The notes beneath the pieces are model-generated. The model did not search any database and had not been told where the DNA came from. It worked only from the letters and a program-made list of their open reading frames with translations. A stretch of 17,077 nucleotides of DNA from JBEKVE01 sp049514335 (lineage in GTDB: Bacteria; Actinomycetota; Acidimicrobiia; Acidimicrobiales; UBA8190): NCBI GenBank assembly GCA_049514335.1, contig JBEKVE010000063.1, positions 1-17,077 on the forward strand. Direction: 5' to 3'. The translations under genes and the position numbers were made by a program. The first letter of the stretch is position 1. Each line of letters starts with the position of its first letter. Shown here piece after piece: positions 1 to 6,156 of this stretch.

Positions 1-122
1 CCCCTCCTCCTGCACGTGGAACGACGTCGCCAGATTGAAGATGGCGTGCCCGTGCTGGATGGCCACCACCCGGCGGGTGGTGAACGAGCGGCCGTCGCGG
101 ATCCGGTCCACCTCGTAGAGGA
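1..122. repeat. Direct repeat copy A (cut by window edge)
   Basis: Positions 1-122 match 505-626 with no mismatch that I can find. The match stops at 123 versus 627 (G versus C). The offset is 504 bp, exactly 168 codons. The repeat encodes, on the minus strand, the TesB segment from LYEVDRIRDG to FHVQEEG. Copy A starts at the window edge, so its true length is unknown. Confidence 0.95.
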
Positions 123-504
123 GCCACTCGTCGGCCCGGAAGGGGCGGTGGAACCACATGCAGTGATCGAGGCTGGCCCCCATGAACTCGGCGTCGTCCC
201 AATTGACTTCGTGGGGGGCGAGCATGGTGTCGAACAGCGACATGTCCGAGGCGTAGGCAGCGACACAGGCGTGCAGCAGGGGGTCGTCGGGGAGCGTGCC
301 GTCGGCCCTGATCCACACCCGCTGCACCGGGTCCCCCGGTTCGTGCTGCATCCACGGCAGGTCGCCGGCGTGGCGCTGGTCGATGGGGTGGGGGCGCGCG
401 AACCAGTCGGCGAGCTCCTCGCGGAAGGGCTCCAGGCGGTCGTGGAGGGTGGGGAGGGACTCGGGCGGGGGCACGTCGGGCATGGGCACCTGGTGGACGA
501 GCGC

Positions 505-626
505 CCCCTCCTCCTGCACGTGGAACGACGTCGCCAGATTGAAGATGGCGTGCCCGTGCTGGATGGCCACCACCCGGCGGGTGGTGAACGAGCGGCCGTC
601 GCGGATCCGGTCCACCTCGTAGAGGA
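505..626. repeat. Direct repeat copy B within tesB
   Basis: This is the second copy of the 122 bp exact repeat and lies at the natural N-domain position of the LYEVDRIRDG strand. On the coding strand the two copies differ only in what precedes them: GAGTGGC for copy A and GCGGGCG for copy B. Confidence 0.95.
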
Positions 627-790
627 CGCCCGCGCTCGACGGTGCGCCCCGCCGCCATCAGGGCCTGCGCCGCCACCTGTCCGCCGAAGACGCGCTGGCG
701 TCGCTCGTCGGGGCTCACCCCGCGGAAGATGTTGACCTCGATGGGCTCGATGTCGAGCAGCTTGACCAGGAAGTCCAGGGCGTCACTCAC

Positions 791-829
791 GCTGACATCC
801 TGTCAGGCCCCGCCGCTACGGTTGTCCAC
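791..829. promoter_or_regulatory. Divergent 39 bp promoter region between tesB and the GH1 gene
   Basis: The two divergent start codons are separated by only 39 bp. On the plus strand, CTGACA (792-797) and TACGGT (817-822) form a -35/-10 pair with a long 19 bp spacer, and the -10 ends 7 nt before the GTG of the GH1 gene. On the minus strand, CAGGAT (802-797) ends 6 nt before the tesB GTG, although its AGGA could instead be a ribosome binding site. No Shine-Dalgarno sequence precedes the GH1 start. The elements overlap, so the two promoters would compete. Assigned by eye. Confidence 0.4.
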
Positions 830-2017
830 GTGCCGACCGATGACGCATTCCCCGACGGGTTCCTGTGGGGGACGGCTACCGCCGCCCACCAGGTCGAGGG
901 GGGGAACGTCCACAACGACTGGTGGGCGTTCGAGCACGCCCCGGGCACGCCCTGCGCGGAGCCGAGCGGCGACGCCTGTGACTCGTGGCACCGCTTCGGG
1001 CAGGACATCGACCTCGTGCACGCGCTCGGCCTCAACGCCTACCGCTTCTCGCTCGAGTGGAGCCGCATCGAGCCCGAGGACGGCGAGTGGTCGATCGCCG
1101 CCCTCGACCATTACGCGCGCCATTGCGACCGCTGCCGCCAGCTCGGGCTCGAGCCCGTCGTCACCTTCAACCACTTCACCATCCCGCGCTGGATGGCCGA
1201 GCGCGGCGGCTGGGAGTGGCCGGAGGCTCCCGATCGCTTCGCCCGCTTCTGCGAGCGGGCCGGCACCCACCTGGGGGACCTGGTGGGCAGGGCCTGCACC
1301 CTGAACGAGCCCAACGTGGTGGGGATGATGGGGTACCTGTGGGGCGTCTTCCCCCCGGCCGTCACCGACGCCGGCCGCCGGGAGCTCGTCGACGCCGCCC
1401 TGTGCCGGGCCCACGTCCTGGCCGTGGCGGCCCTGCGGTCGACGCCGGGCAGCTACCCGGTGGGCCTCACCTTGTCGATGACCGACTACCAGGCCGTGCC
1501 GGGAGGGGAGGTTGCCCTCGCCGACATGCGCCGGGCCAACGAGGACGTCTTTCTCGAGGCCACCACGGGCGACGACTACGTGGGCGTGCAGTGCTACAGC
1601 CGCCTGCGGGTGGGGCCCGAGGGCATGCTGGGGCCCGAGGAGGGGGTCCCCGTCACCCAGATGGGCTACGAGTACTGGCCGCAGGCGGTGGAGGGGACGG
1701 TCCGCCGGGCCTGGGAGTTCACCGGCGGCACGCCCGTGGTGGTGACCGAGAACGGCATCTCGACCACCCATGACCCCGACCGCATCGCCTTCGTCTCCGA
1801 GGCCCTCGAGGCCGTGCGGCGCTGCTTGGCGGCCGGGATCGACGTGCGGGGCTACTTCTACTGGAGCCTGCTCGACAACTTCGAGTGGGTCCTCGGCTAC
1901 CGGCCCACCTTCGGGCTGGTGGAGGTGGACAGGACCACCTTCGAGCGCCGTCCCAAGCCCAGCGCGGCGTGGTTCGGGTCGGTGGCCAGGGCCAACGGGG
2001 TGCTGCCGCCGGGGTGA
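830..2017 (+). CDS. Glycoside hydrolase family 1 (beta-glucosidase-like)
   Basis: GH1 enzymes are retaining beta-glycosidases (glucosidase, galactosidase, 6-phospho-glycosidase and others) built on a (beta/alpha)8 barrel. The N-terminus FPDGFLWGTATAAHQVEGGN is the family signature, with glycone-binding Gln21. The acid/base is Glu160 in TLNEPN and the nucleophile is Glu307 in VVTENGIS. The C-terminal YFYWSLLDNFEWVLGYRPTF (from about residue 342) holds the glycone-binding Glu352 and Trp353. There is no signal peptide, so the enzyme is probably cytoplasmic. At 395 residues it is shorter than the usual 440-480, but all catalytic motifs are present, so the difference is probably in loops. The GTG at 830 is chosen because the signature begins six residues later and a -10-like hexamer sits just upstream; there is no Shine-Dalgarno sequence, so the mRNA may be leaderless. 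The substrate cannot be told from sequence. Confidence 0.93.
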   Translation: MPTDDAFPDGFLWGTATAAHQVEGGNVHNDWWAFEHAPGTPCAEPSGDACDSWHRFGQDIDLVHALGLNAYRFSLEWSRIEPEDGEWSIAALDHYARHCDRCRQLGLEPVVTFNHFTIPRWMAERGGWEWPEAPDRFARFCERAGTHLGDLVGRACTLNEPNVVGMMGYLWGVFPPAVTDAGRRELVDAALCRAHVLAVAALRSTPGSYPVGLTLSMTDYQAVPGGEVALADMRRANEDVFLEATTGDDYVGVQCYSRLRVGPEGMLGPEEGVPVTQMGYEYWPQAVEGTVRRAWEFTGGTPVVVTENGISTTHDPDRIAFVSEALEAVRRCLAAGIDVRGYFYWSLLDNFEWVLGYRPTFGLVEVDRTTFERRPKPSAAWFGSVARANGVLPPG

Positions 2018-2113
2018 CGCCGGACCACCCGGGGGACCGCAGGGCCGCCCGGCGGACCGGGAACGGGTCGTCGGGAAGGCAGGGGCGCCTGGGAAAATTG
2101 TCCGGGCCGAGGG

Positions 2114-2119
2114 TACCCT
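2114..2119 (+). promoter_or_regulatory. -10-like hexamer placing the start site at the gtrA-like ATG
   Basis: TACCCT ends 6 nt before the ATG at 2126, so a normal -10 to +1 distance puts transcription start on the A of the start codon. There is no Shine-Dalgarno sequence and no clear -35. This fits a leaderless transcript. Confidence 0.45.
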
Positions 2120-2125
2120 TGGTCG

Positions 2126-2647
2126 ATGCCCGACGTCCTGGTGCGCCTGTGGCGCCTCTACCAGACCCCCTCGGGCAAGCGGCTGGTGCGCTACGCCACC
2201 GTCTCGATCATCTCCACCATCGTCTCCTTCACCGTCCTGGGCCTCGTCTACGGGGTGTTCCGCTGGTGGAGCGAGGTCCCGAGCGCGGTGTTCGCCAACC
2301 TGGTGGCGAGCGTTCCCGCCTACACGCTGAACCGGCGGTGGTCGTGGGGGAAGTCGGGCCGCTCCCACGTGCTCAAGGAGGTCGTGCCGTTCTGGACGAT
2401 GACGGTGATCGGCATCGTCCTGTCGATCCTCACCGCCGCCGAGGCGCACCACCTGTCCAACGTCCACCACCTCCACCACTTCGGGCGGACGGTCGTGGTG
2501 GAGGGTGCCAACACCGGGGCCTTCGCCATCTTGTGGGTGGTGAAGTTCCTGGTCCTCAACCGCCTGTTCCGGGTCCACCCCGTGGCCGAGGCCGAGACCG
2601 AGCTCTTCATGCAGAGCGCGGTGGACGTCGAGGGCGCCGAGCCCTGA
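2126..2647 (+). CDS. GtrA-family membrane protein
   Basis: GtrA-like proteins are small four-helix membrane proteins linked to flipping or moving polyprenol-linked sugars during cell-surface polysaccharide synthesis. This 173-residue protein has four predicted membrane segments (about 22-45, 52-68, 86-106, 123-146). The family pattern is visible: RYATVSIISTIVSF in helix 1, then AVFANLVASVPAYTLNRRWSW in and after helix 2. The loop between helices 3 and 4 is rich in histidine (HHLSNVHHLHHFG, 108-120), and the acidic tail is cytoplasmic by inference. It follows the GH1 gene by 108 bp and ends 9 bp from the convergent yajQ gene, so it is probably its own unit. The MptB-like mannosyltransferase nearby also uses polyprenol sugars, but a functional link is only a guess. 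Confidence 0.85.
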   Translation: MPDVLVRLWRLYQTPSGKRLVRYATVSIISTIVSFTVLGLVYGVFRWWSEVPSAVFANLVASVPAYTLNRRWSWGKSGRSHVLKEVVPFWTMTVIGIVLSILTAAEAHHLSNVHHLHHFGRTVVVEGANTGAFAILWVVKFLVLNRLFRVHPVAEAETELFMQSAVDVEGAEP

Positions 2648-2656
2648 GCGCCGGGG

Positions 2657-3145
2657 TCAGTCCCGGAAGTTCTGGTACTGCAGCGGGATGCCGAAGTCCT
2701 GCTCCTTGAGCGCCTTGATGGCGGCCTGGAGGTCGTCGCGCTTCTTCCCCGACACCCGGAGCTGCTCGCCCTGGGTCTGCGACGACACGCCCTTCAGGTT
2801 CAGATCCTTCAGGAACTTGTTGATCTTCTTGGCGTGATCGGAGGAGATGCCGGCGTTGATGGCGATGCGTTGGCGCACCGTCCCCTTGGCGGCCTCCTCG
2901 ATCTTGCCGTCCTCGAGGGCCTTGAGCGAGACCTCGCGGCGGACGAGCTTCTCCTCGAGCACCTGGTGCAGGGCCCGCAGGCGGTCCTCGGTCGAGGACC
3001 GCAGCACCATGTCCTTCTCACCGAGGTCCACCGCCGAGTCGGTCCCCTTGAAGTCGAACCGGGTCCCCGCCTCGCGGTTGGCCTGGTCGACGGCGTTGCG
3101 GACCTCCTGCATGTCGACCTCGGAGACGACGTCGAAGCTGGGCAT
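2657..3145 (-). CDS. yajQ: YajQ family (UPF0234/DUF520) nucleotide-binding protein
   Basis: YajQ proteins are small two-domain ferredoxin-like fold proteins that bind nucleotides; cyclic-di-GMP binding is known for some members, and the cellular role is unclear in most. The 162-residue product matches the family in length and motifs: MPSFDVVSEVDMQEVRNAVD at the start, then TRFDFKGT, ASED-like RSSTEDRL, QRIAINAGIS, DHAKKINKFLKDLNLKGV, and the C-terminal DFGIPLQYQNFRD. The frame is open far upstream of 3145, but the ATG at 3145 is chosen because homologues begin MPSFDVVSE. It is preceded by TATCGT 7 nt upstream with no Shine-Dalgarno sequence. The gene is convergent with the GtrA gene and divergent from tRNA-Tyr. 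Confidence 0.95.
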   Translation of the reverse strand: MPSFDVVSEVDMQEVRNAVDQANREAGTRFDFKGTDSAVDLGEKDMVLRSSTEDRLRALHQVLEEKLVRREVSLKALEDGKIEEAAKGTVRQRIAINAGISSDHAKKINKFLKDLNLKGVSSQTQGEQLRVSGKKRDDLQAAIKALKEQDFGIPLQYQNFRD

Positions 3146-3152
3146 GCGGACA

Positions 3153-3158
3153 ACGATA
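3153..3158 (-). promoter_or_regulatory. -10-like hexamer for yajQ
   Basis: Minus-strand TATCGT ends 7 nt before the yajQ ATG. A normal -10 to +1 distance puts transcription start within one base of the start codon, which suggests a leaderless mRNA. No -35 is evident. Confidence 0.45.
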
Positions 3159-3173
3159 GCGCCCGCCGTCCGC

Positions 3174-3207
3174 CGCCCCCGGGGGGCGACACGGTGCGCC
3201 AACCGTG
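3174..3207. promoter_or_regulatory. Two inverted repeats between yajQ and tRNA-Tyr
   Basis: A C5/G6 palindrome spans 3174-3188. CACGGT (3190-3195) and ACCGTG (3202-3207) form a perfect 6 bp inverted repeat with a 6 bp spacer. The second lies about 37-54 bp upstream of the tRNA-Tyr 5' end, where a regulator could bind. Short inverted repeats are common in GC-rich DNA, so this may be chance. Confidence 0.25.
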
Positions 3208-3231
3208 CCCGTGGGGGGGAAAGCGGGGCGG

Positions 3232-3237
3232 TAATGT
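3232..3237 (+). promoter_or_regulatory. -10 element for tRNA-Tyr
   Basis: TAATGT ends 6 nt before the first base of tRNA-Tyr. The normal distance puts transcription start at or next to the mature 5' end (3244), leaving little or no 5' leader for RNase P. No -35 is evident. Confidence 0.5.
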
Positions 3238-3243
3238 CCGTCC

Positions 3244-3328
3244 GGGTCGGTGCCCGAGCGGCCAAAGGGAGCAGACTGTAAATCTGCCGGCACAGCCTAC
3301 GAAGGTTCGAATCCTTCCCGGCCCACCA
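3244..3328 (+). tRNA. tRNA-Tyr (anticodon GTA)
   Basis: The acceptor stem is GGGTCGG (3244-3250) with CCGGCCC (3318-3324). The anticodon stem is GCAGA (3271-3275) with TCTGC (3283-3287), and its loop CTGTAAA gives anticodon GTA at 3278-3280. A long class II variable arm follows, as expected for bacterial tRNA-Tyr. The T arm is GAAGG-TTCGAAT-CCTTC (3301-3317). The discriminator is A3325 and CCA is encoded (3326-3328). Confidence 0.97.
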
Positions 3329-3468
3329 ACTGTGGTTGACGCCCTCGAGCGGACCGCCGCGCCGCCCCCGGAGCGGCGTCGGTTCCGACGGGACCCTCGA
3401 TCCCGGGGCGACCCCGCAGCAGACGCCGTGACGCCCGGGGTGGTACCCCGGTGGCCGGGGGGCGACAC

Positions 3469-3496
3469 TTGCCGGGGCCCCGCGGTTCATTACAAT
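3469..3496 (+). promoter_or_regulatory. Promoter for the MptB-like gene
   Basis: TTGCCG (3469-3474) and TACAAT (3491-3496) are separated by 16 bp, a good housekeeping sigma-type promoter. Start would be near 3503, giving a leader of about 95 nt before the ATG at 3598. The rest of the 269 bp between tRNA-Tyr and this gene shows nothing further that I can support. Confidence 0.6.
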
Positions 3497-3597
3497 GCCG
3501 TTACGAACCCGTTCGGACCGTGTGGCGCTCCCGGAGAGCGGCGCCGGCCGGAGGCAACCGTACGAGCCCACGGAACGCTGGAACGAGGACGTCGAGG

Positions 3598-5304
3598 ATG
3601 GGAGTAGTCGGGAGGAGCGCCGCCGCCGTGCGCGGCTTCGACCCCTCCGGGGTGCCCGTTCTCGGGCCGGTCTTCGATCGCGTCATGGAGTGGGACGAAA
3701 AGGTGCGGTCGCGCTGGCCCTTCAGCGCCCTGGTCGGTCCCGATCCCGAGCCCGACTCCGTGCAGGGCGACGGCTCCCATCTGCTCGTGCGGCCCGCCAT
3801 CCTCGGCTTCGTCGCCGTCACCGCCATCACCTTGGGCGTGATCGTCCCCCAGCGCTCGCCGTTCGTGCTCAAGCTCCCCGGGGCGTGGTTCTTCGGCGTC
3901 CCGGCCGCCGGGACGACGACCGGCTCGCAGCACTGGGAGTTCCTGGGCCTCGTGGCCGTGTACGGCGGTCTCGTGCTGTTCATGCGGGTCTGGTACGGCC
4001 TCATCCGGACCCTGTCGAAGGTGCAGGGCGTCCCCGTCCGCAAGCTCGTGCTCGTGCTCGTGCTGTGGATCGCCCCGCTCCTTCTCGCCCCGCCGCTGTT
4101 CAGCCGGGACGTGTACAGCTACGCCGCCCAGGGCGAGATGATGAGCCACCACATCAGCCCGTACCACTACGGCCCCGGGGTCCTCGGGGCTGCCCCGTCG
4201 GTGGCGTTGGTGGACCACCTGTGGCTCAACACCCCCGTGCCCTACGGGCCGATGTTCATGCAGCTCGACGGGGTGCTCACGAGCGCCTCCCTGCACCACG
4301 AGCTCGTGGACGTGGTGCTGCTGCGGTTGCTCGCCCTCGTCGGCGTGGGGCTCATGGCGCTCGCCATCCCGACGCTCGCCCGCACCTTGAAACGAGATCC
4401 GGCCTACGCCTTCACGGTGGCCGTCCTCAACCCGGTCACGATCCTGCACCTGGTGGGGGGCGCCCACAACGACGCCTTGATGCTCGGCCTGTTGCTGTCG
4501 GGTCTGGCGGTGGCCCGCCGGGGAAGACCGGTGGCGGGCATCGTGCTGTGCGCGCTGGCGGCGGCGGTCAAGGTTCCCGCCGCCATCGGCATCCTCTACA
4601 TCGGGTGGGACTGGATGGGAGCCGGGTTGCCCCTGCGCGCCCGGATACGCCCCATCCTCACCGCCGGCCTCATCGCCGGCGGCGTCATGGGAGCACTGTC
4701 TCTCGTCACCGGGCTCGGCTGGAGCTGGGTGCTCAATCTGGCCACGCCGGGAACGGTGCGGTCGTGGGTGGCGCCCGCCACCGGCGTCGGGATCCTGCTG
4801 ACCGACGTGGCCCACCTGGTCGGGTTGGGGGTGCCGCTTCATTCCATGCTGTCGGTGACGCGCGCCCTCGGTCTCGTCGTGGCCGCCGTGGCCGGCGTGT
4901 GGCTGCTGCTTCGATCGGACCGCATCGGCTATCTGCGGGCCATGGGTCTCACCATGCTTCTCATCGTGGCCCTCGGACCCGTCGTGCAGCCCTGGTACCT
5001 GTCGTGGGGCCTCGTGCTGCTGGCGCCGGTGGCGACGGGCAAGGTGCGGACCCTGATCGTGGGCTTATCCATCGCCTCGGCCTTCATCGGCCTGCCCGGC
5101 GGCAAGCAGCTCGTGTCCGACCTCTTCAACGCCGACCCCCTGGCGGTGGCGGTGGCACTCCTTGCCTGTCTGGCCATCCTGACGGTGCCCCTGACGCCCT
5201 TCGACCGCGAGCAGCTCCTGCCCCGCTGGCGCCGACGCCACCACGACGGTGGCGGGCCCGACGACGCCGAGTCCGGCCCCGTCCCGGAGTACGCGCCGGT
5301 CTGA
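3598..5304 (+). CDS. MptB-like polyprenol-phosphomannose alpha-1,6-mannosyltransferase
   Basis: MptA/MptB enzymes are GT-C membrane glycosyltransferases that extend the alpha-1,6-mannan backbone of actinobacterial lipoglycans with polyprenol-phosphomannose as donor. The 568-residue product has about ten or more hydrophobic helices, the first near 62-84. Family features are SRDVYSYAAQGEMM (169-182, with Asp171 in the first extracytoplasmic loop as likely catalytic acid), VPYGPMF (214-220), NPVTILHLVGGAHNDALM (278-295) and QPWYLSWG (464-471). The N-terminal about 60 residues and the C-terminal about 35 (basic, then acidic) are soluble. The frame is open upstream, but the ATG at 3598 is chosen: GAGGA at 3585-3589 is an 8 nt-spaced ribosome binding site and a promoter lies upstream. 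The stop is 1 bp from the convergent acetyltransferase stop. The exact acceptor is unknown. Confidence 0.85.
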   Translation: MGVVGRSAAAVRGFDPSGVPVLGPVFDRVMEWDEKVRSRWPFSALVGPDPEPDSVQGDGSHLLVRPAILGFVAVTAITLGVIVPQRSPFVLKLPGAWFFGVPAAGTTTGSQHWEFLGLVAVYGGLVLFMRVWYGLIRTLSKVQGVPVRKLVLVLVLWIAPLLLAPPLFSRDVYSYAAQGEMMSHHISPYHYGPGVLGAAPSVALVDHLWLNTPVPYGPMFMQLDGVLTSASLHHELVDVVLLRLLALVGVGLMALAIPTLARTLKRDPAYAFTVAVLNPVTILHLVGGAHNDALMLGLLLSGLAVARRGRPVAGIVLCALAAAVKVPAAIGILYIGWDWMGAGLPLRARIRPILTAGLIAGGVMGALSLVTGLGWSWVLNLATPGTVRSWVAPATGVGILLTDVAHLVGLGVPLHSMLSVTRALGLVVAAVAGVWLLLRSDRIGYLRAMGLTMLLIVALGPVVQPWYLSWGLVLLAPVATGKVRTLIVGLSIASAFIGLPGGKQLVSDLFNADPLAVAVALLACLAILTVPLTPFDREQLLPRWRRRHHDGGGPDDAESGPVPEYAPV

Positions 5305-5305
5305 G

Positions 5306-5791
5306 TCAGAGCATGCGCTGCAGGACCGCCACGTCGATCCAGCGGCCGAACTTGCGCCCCACCTCGCGTTCGATCCCGACGAGCTCGAAGCCGCAGGCCC
5401 GGTGGAGGGCGATCGACGGCTCGTTGTCGCCCGACGTGCGGGCGATCACGGTGTGGAACCCCCGCGCCCGGGCCAACGACACCAGCTCCACGAGCAGGAG
5501 CCGGCCCACGCCCTTGCCCCGCCAGTCGTCGTCGACGTAGACGGAGTCTTCGACCGTGGTGGCGTAGGCAGGGCGGTCCCGGAACGACGACAGCGACCCG
5601 AACCCCGTGACGGCGTCTCCTTCGACGGCGACGACGGCGGGGTGGGCCCCCTGGTGGTGCGCCACCCAGGCGCGTTGCTCCCCGGCCGTCCGGGGCTCGA
5701 TGTCGAACGTCACGGTGGAGCCGAGGACCTCGGTGTTGTAGATGGCCCGGATGGCCTCGGCGTCCTCGAGGCGCGCCAGGCGGACGTCCAT
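5306..5791 (-). CDS. GNAT N-acetyltransferase, phosphinothricin/methionine-sulfoximine type
   Basis: Members of this GNAT subfamily (Pat, MnaT/YncA-like) transfer acetyl from acetyl-CoA to the amino group of small amino-acid-like molecules. The 161-residue protein begins MDVRLARLEDAEAIRAIYN and has VTFDIEPRT near 27-35. The acetyl-CoA loop is WRGKGVGRLLL (90-100). The subfamily C-terminal block is NEPSIALHRACGFELVG (123-139) followed by VGRKFGRWIDVAVLQRML. The length is normal. The ATG at 5791 is preceded by TACGAT 6 nt upstream and no Shine-Dalgarno sequence, consistent with a leaderless message. A tandem repeat array lies just upstream. True substrate unknown; it should not be read as a herbicide-resistance gene from sequence alone. 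Confidence 0.9.
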   Translation of the reverse strand: MDVRLARLEDAEAIRAIYNTEVLGSTVTFDIEPRTAGEQRAWVAHHQGAHPAVVAVEGDAVTGFGSLSSFRDRPAYATTVEDSVYVDDDWRGKGVGRLLLVELVSLARARGFHTVIARTSGDNEPSIALHRACGFELVGIEREVGRKFGRWIDVAVLQRML

Positions 5792-5797
5792 GGCCCG

Positions 5798-5803
5798 ATC
5801 GTA
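5798..5803 (-). promoter_or_regulatory. -10-like hexamer for the acetyltransferase gene
   Basis: Minus-strand TACGAT ends 6 nt before the ATG at 5791, placing transcription start on the A of the start codon. Its expected -35 position falls inside the 22 bp repeat array. Confidence 0.5.
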
Positions 5804-5813
5804 ACGGCGCCCC

Positions 5814-5879
5814 GCCTGTGCTCCGGGGTCCGTCCGCCTGTGCTCCGGGGTCCGTCCGGCCGTGCTCCGGGGTCGGTTC
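5814..5879. repeat. Tandem 22 bp repeat, two exact units and one degenerate
   Basis: Units lie at 5814-5835 and 5836-5857 (identical, core TGTGCTCCGGGGTCCGTCC) and 5858-5879 (about four mismatches). The array sits between the divergent -10 elements of the acetyltransferase gene (5798-5803) and of tRNA-Thr (5909-5914). It is not coding and not a CRISPR array because there are no spacers. Confidence 0.9.
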
Positions 5880-5908
5880 GGCCCCCGGGGACGTCGTGGC
5901 ATGGCGAC

Positions 5909-5914
5909 TATGCT
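5909..5914 (+). promoter_or_regulatory. -10 element for tRNA-Thr/tRNA-Met/rpmG
   Basis: TATGCT lies 38 nt before tRNA-Thr. The 11-mer TATGCTGTGCG here recurs at the second rpoB promoter (10551-10561), so the two may share a regulatory start region. No convincing -35 is seen at 16-18 bp. Confidence 0.5.
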
Positions 5915-5952
5915 GTGCGCCGCGGTCTTCCGGCGCCGGGGGTGCCGGGCCC

Positions 5953-6025
5953 GCCCCCTTAGCTCAGTCGGCAGAGCACAGCCATGGTAAGGCTGGTGTC
6001 GTCGGTTCGATTCCGACAGGGGGCT
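5953..6025 (+). tRNA. tRNA-Thr (anticodon GGT)
   Basis: The acceptor stem is GCCCCCT (5953-5959) with AGGGGGC (6018-6024). The anticodon stem CAGCC/GGCTG encloses ATGGTAA, with anticodon GGT at 5986-5988. The T arm is GTCGG-TTCGATT-CCGAC (6001-6017). The discriminator is T6025. CCA is not encoded, unlike in the other three tRNAs of this window. Confidence 0.97.
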
Positions 6026-6030
6026 CGCCT

Positions 6031-6107
6031 GGCGGCGTAGCTCAGTCGGTCAGAGCACACGGCTCATAATCGTGGGGTCGCGGGTTCGAGTCCCGCCGCC
6101 GCTACCA
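6031..6107 (+). tRNA. tRNA-Met, elongator type (anticodon CAT)
   Basis: The acceptor stem is GGCGGCG (6031-6037) with CGCCGCT (6097-6103), including a G-U pair at position 1:72. The anticodon stem CACGG/TCGTG encloses CTCATAA, with CAT at 6065-6067. The T arm is GCGGG-TTCGAGT-CCCGC. The discriminator is A and CCA is encoded (6105-6107). The three G-C pairs of initiator tRNA are absent from the anticodon stem. It follows tRNA-Thr by 5 nt. A lysidine-modified tRNA-Ile is less likely given the overall match to elongator tRNA-Met. Confidence 0.92.
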
Positions 6108-6156
6108 GTCAGAGGTCAGGTCCGCCCGACGGGGCGGTTCGAAGGGAGTTCCAGCC

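Larger units (their letters stand above)
1..790 (-). pseudogene. tesB: Acyl-CoA thioesterase II (TesB-like), rearranged and incomplete
   Basis: TesB enzymes hydrolyse acyl-CoA to free fatty acid and CoA using two fused hot-dog domains. Reading from a GTG at 790-788, codons 1-55 give a typical TesB N-terminus (DALDFLVKLLDIEPIEVNIF, then RVFGGQVAAQAL, then AGRTVERG). At about 628/627 the frame shifts by +1 and roughly 16-18 family residues (the HSLHAYFLRPGD-like strand) are missing. The second frame then reads on through LYEVDRIRDGRSFTTRRVVA, HGHAIFNLATSFH, MSLFDTMLAPHEVNW and ASLDHCMWFHRPFRADEWLLY, where the Asp in LDHCMW matches the catalytic Asp of the family. Instead of the expected C-terminal SPSA...GRG and QEG segments, the frame jumps back to EVDRIRDG and runs off the window edge. 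As written it cannot encode a working TesB. It is either a real rearrangement or an assembly error. The family call is firm; whether the gene is broken in the genome is uncertain. Confidence 0.75.

Noticed and set aside
16..735. Long plus-strand open frame over the tesB region
   Set aside because: It is the antisense shadow of tesB. Its product is low-complexity with no family motifs, whereas the minus strand reads clear TesB sequence.
803..2578. A 591-residue open frame antisense to the GH1 and GtrA genes
   Set aside because: The composition is typical of a GC shadow and all recognisable motifs are on the other strand.
3146..3571. Extended yajQ protein from an upstream start
   Set aside because: The open frame extends upstream, but it crosses the antisense of tRNA-Tyr and adds residues absent from the family. 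The ATG at 3145 matches homologue N-termini.
5306..5791. A specific phosphinothricin-resistance gene (bar/pat)
   Set aside because: It belongs to the broad family, but many members act on other amines. The sequence shows no resistance cassette, mobile element or antibiotic cluster.
5814..5879. CRISPR-like array
   Set aside because: The units are directly abutting with no spacers and only three copies, and no cas gene is nearby.
6031..6107. Initiator tRNA-Met
   Set aside because: The anticodon stem is CACGG/TCGTG and lacks the three consecutive G-C pairs of initiator tRNA.
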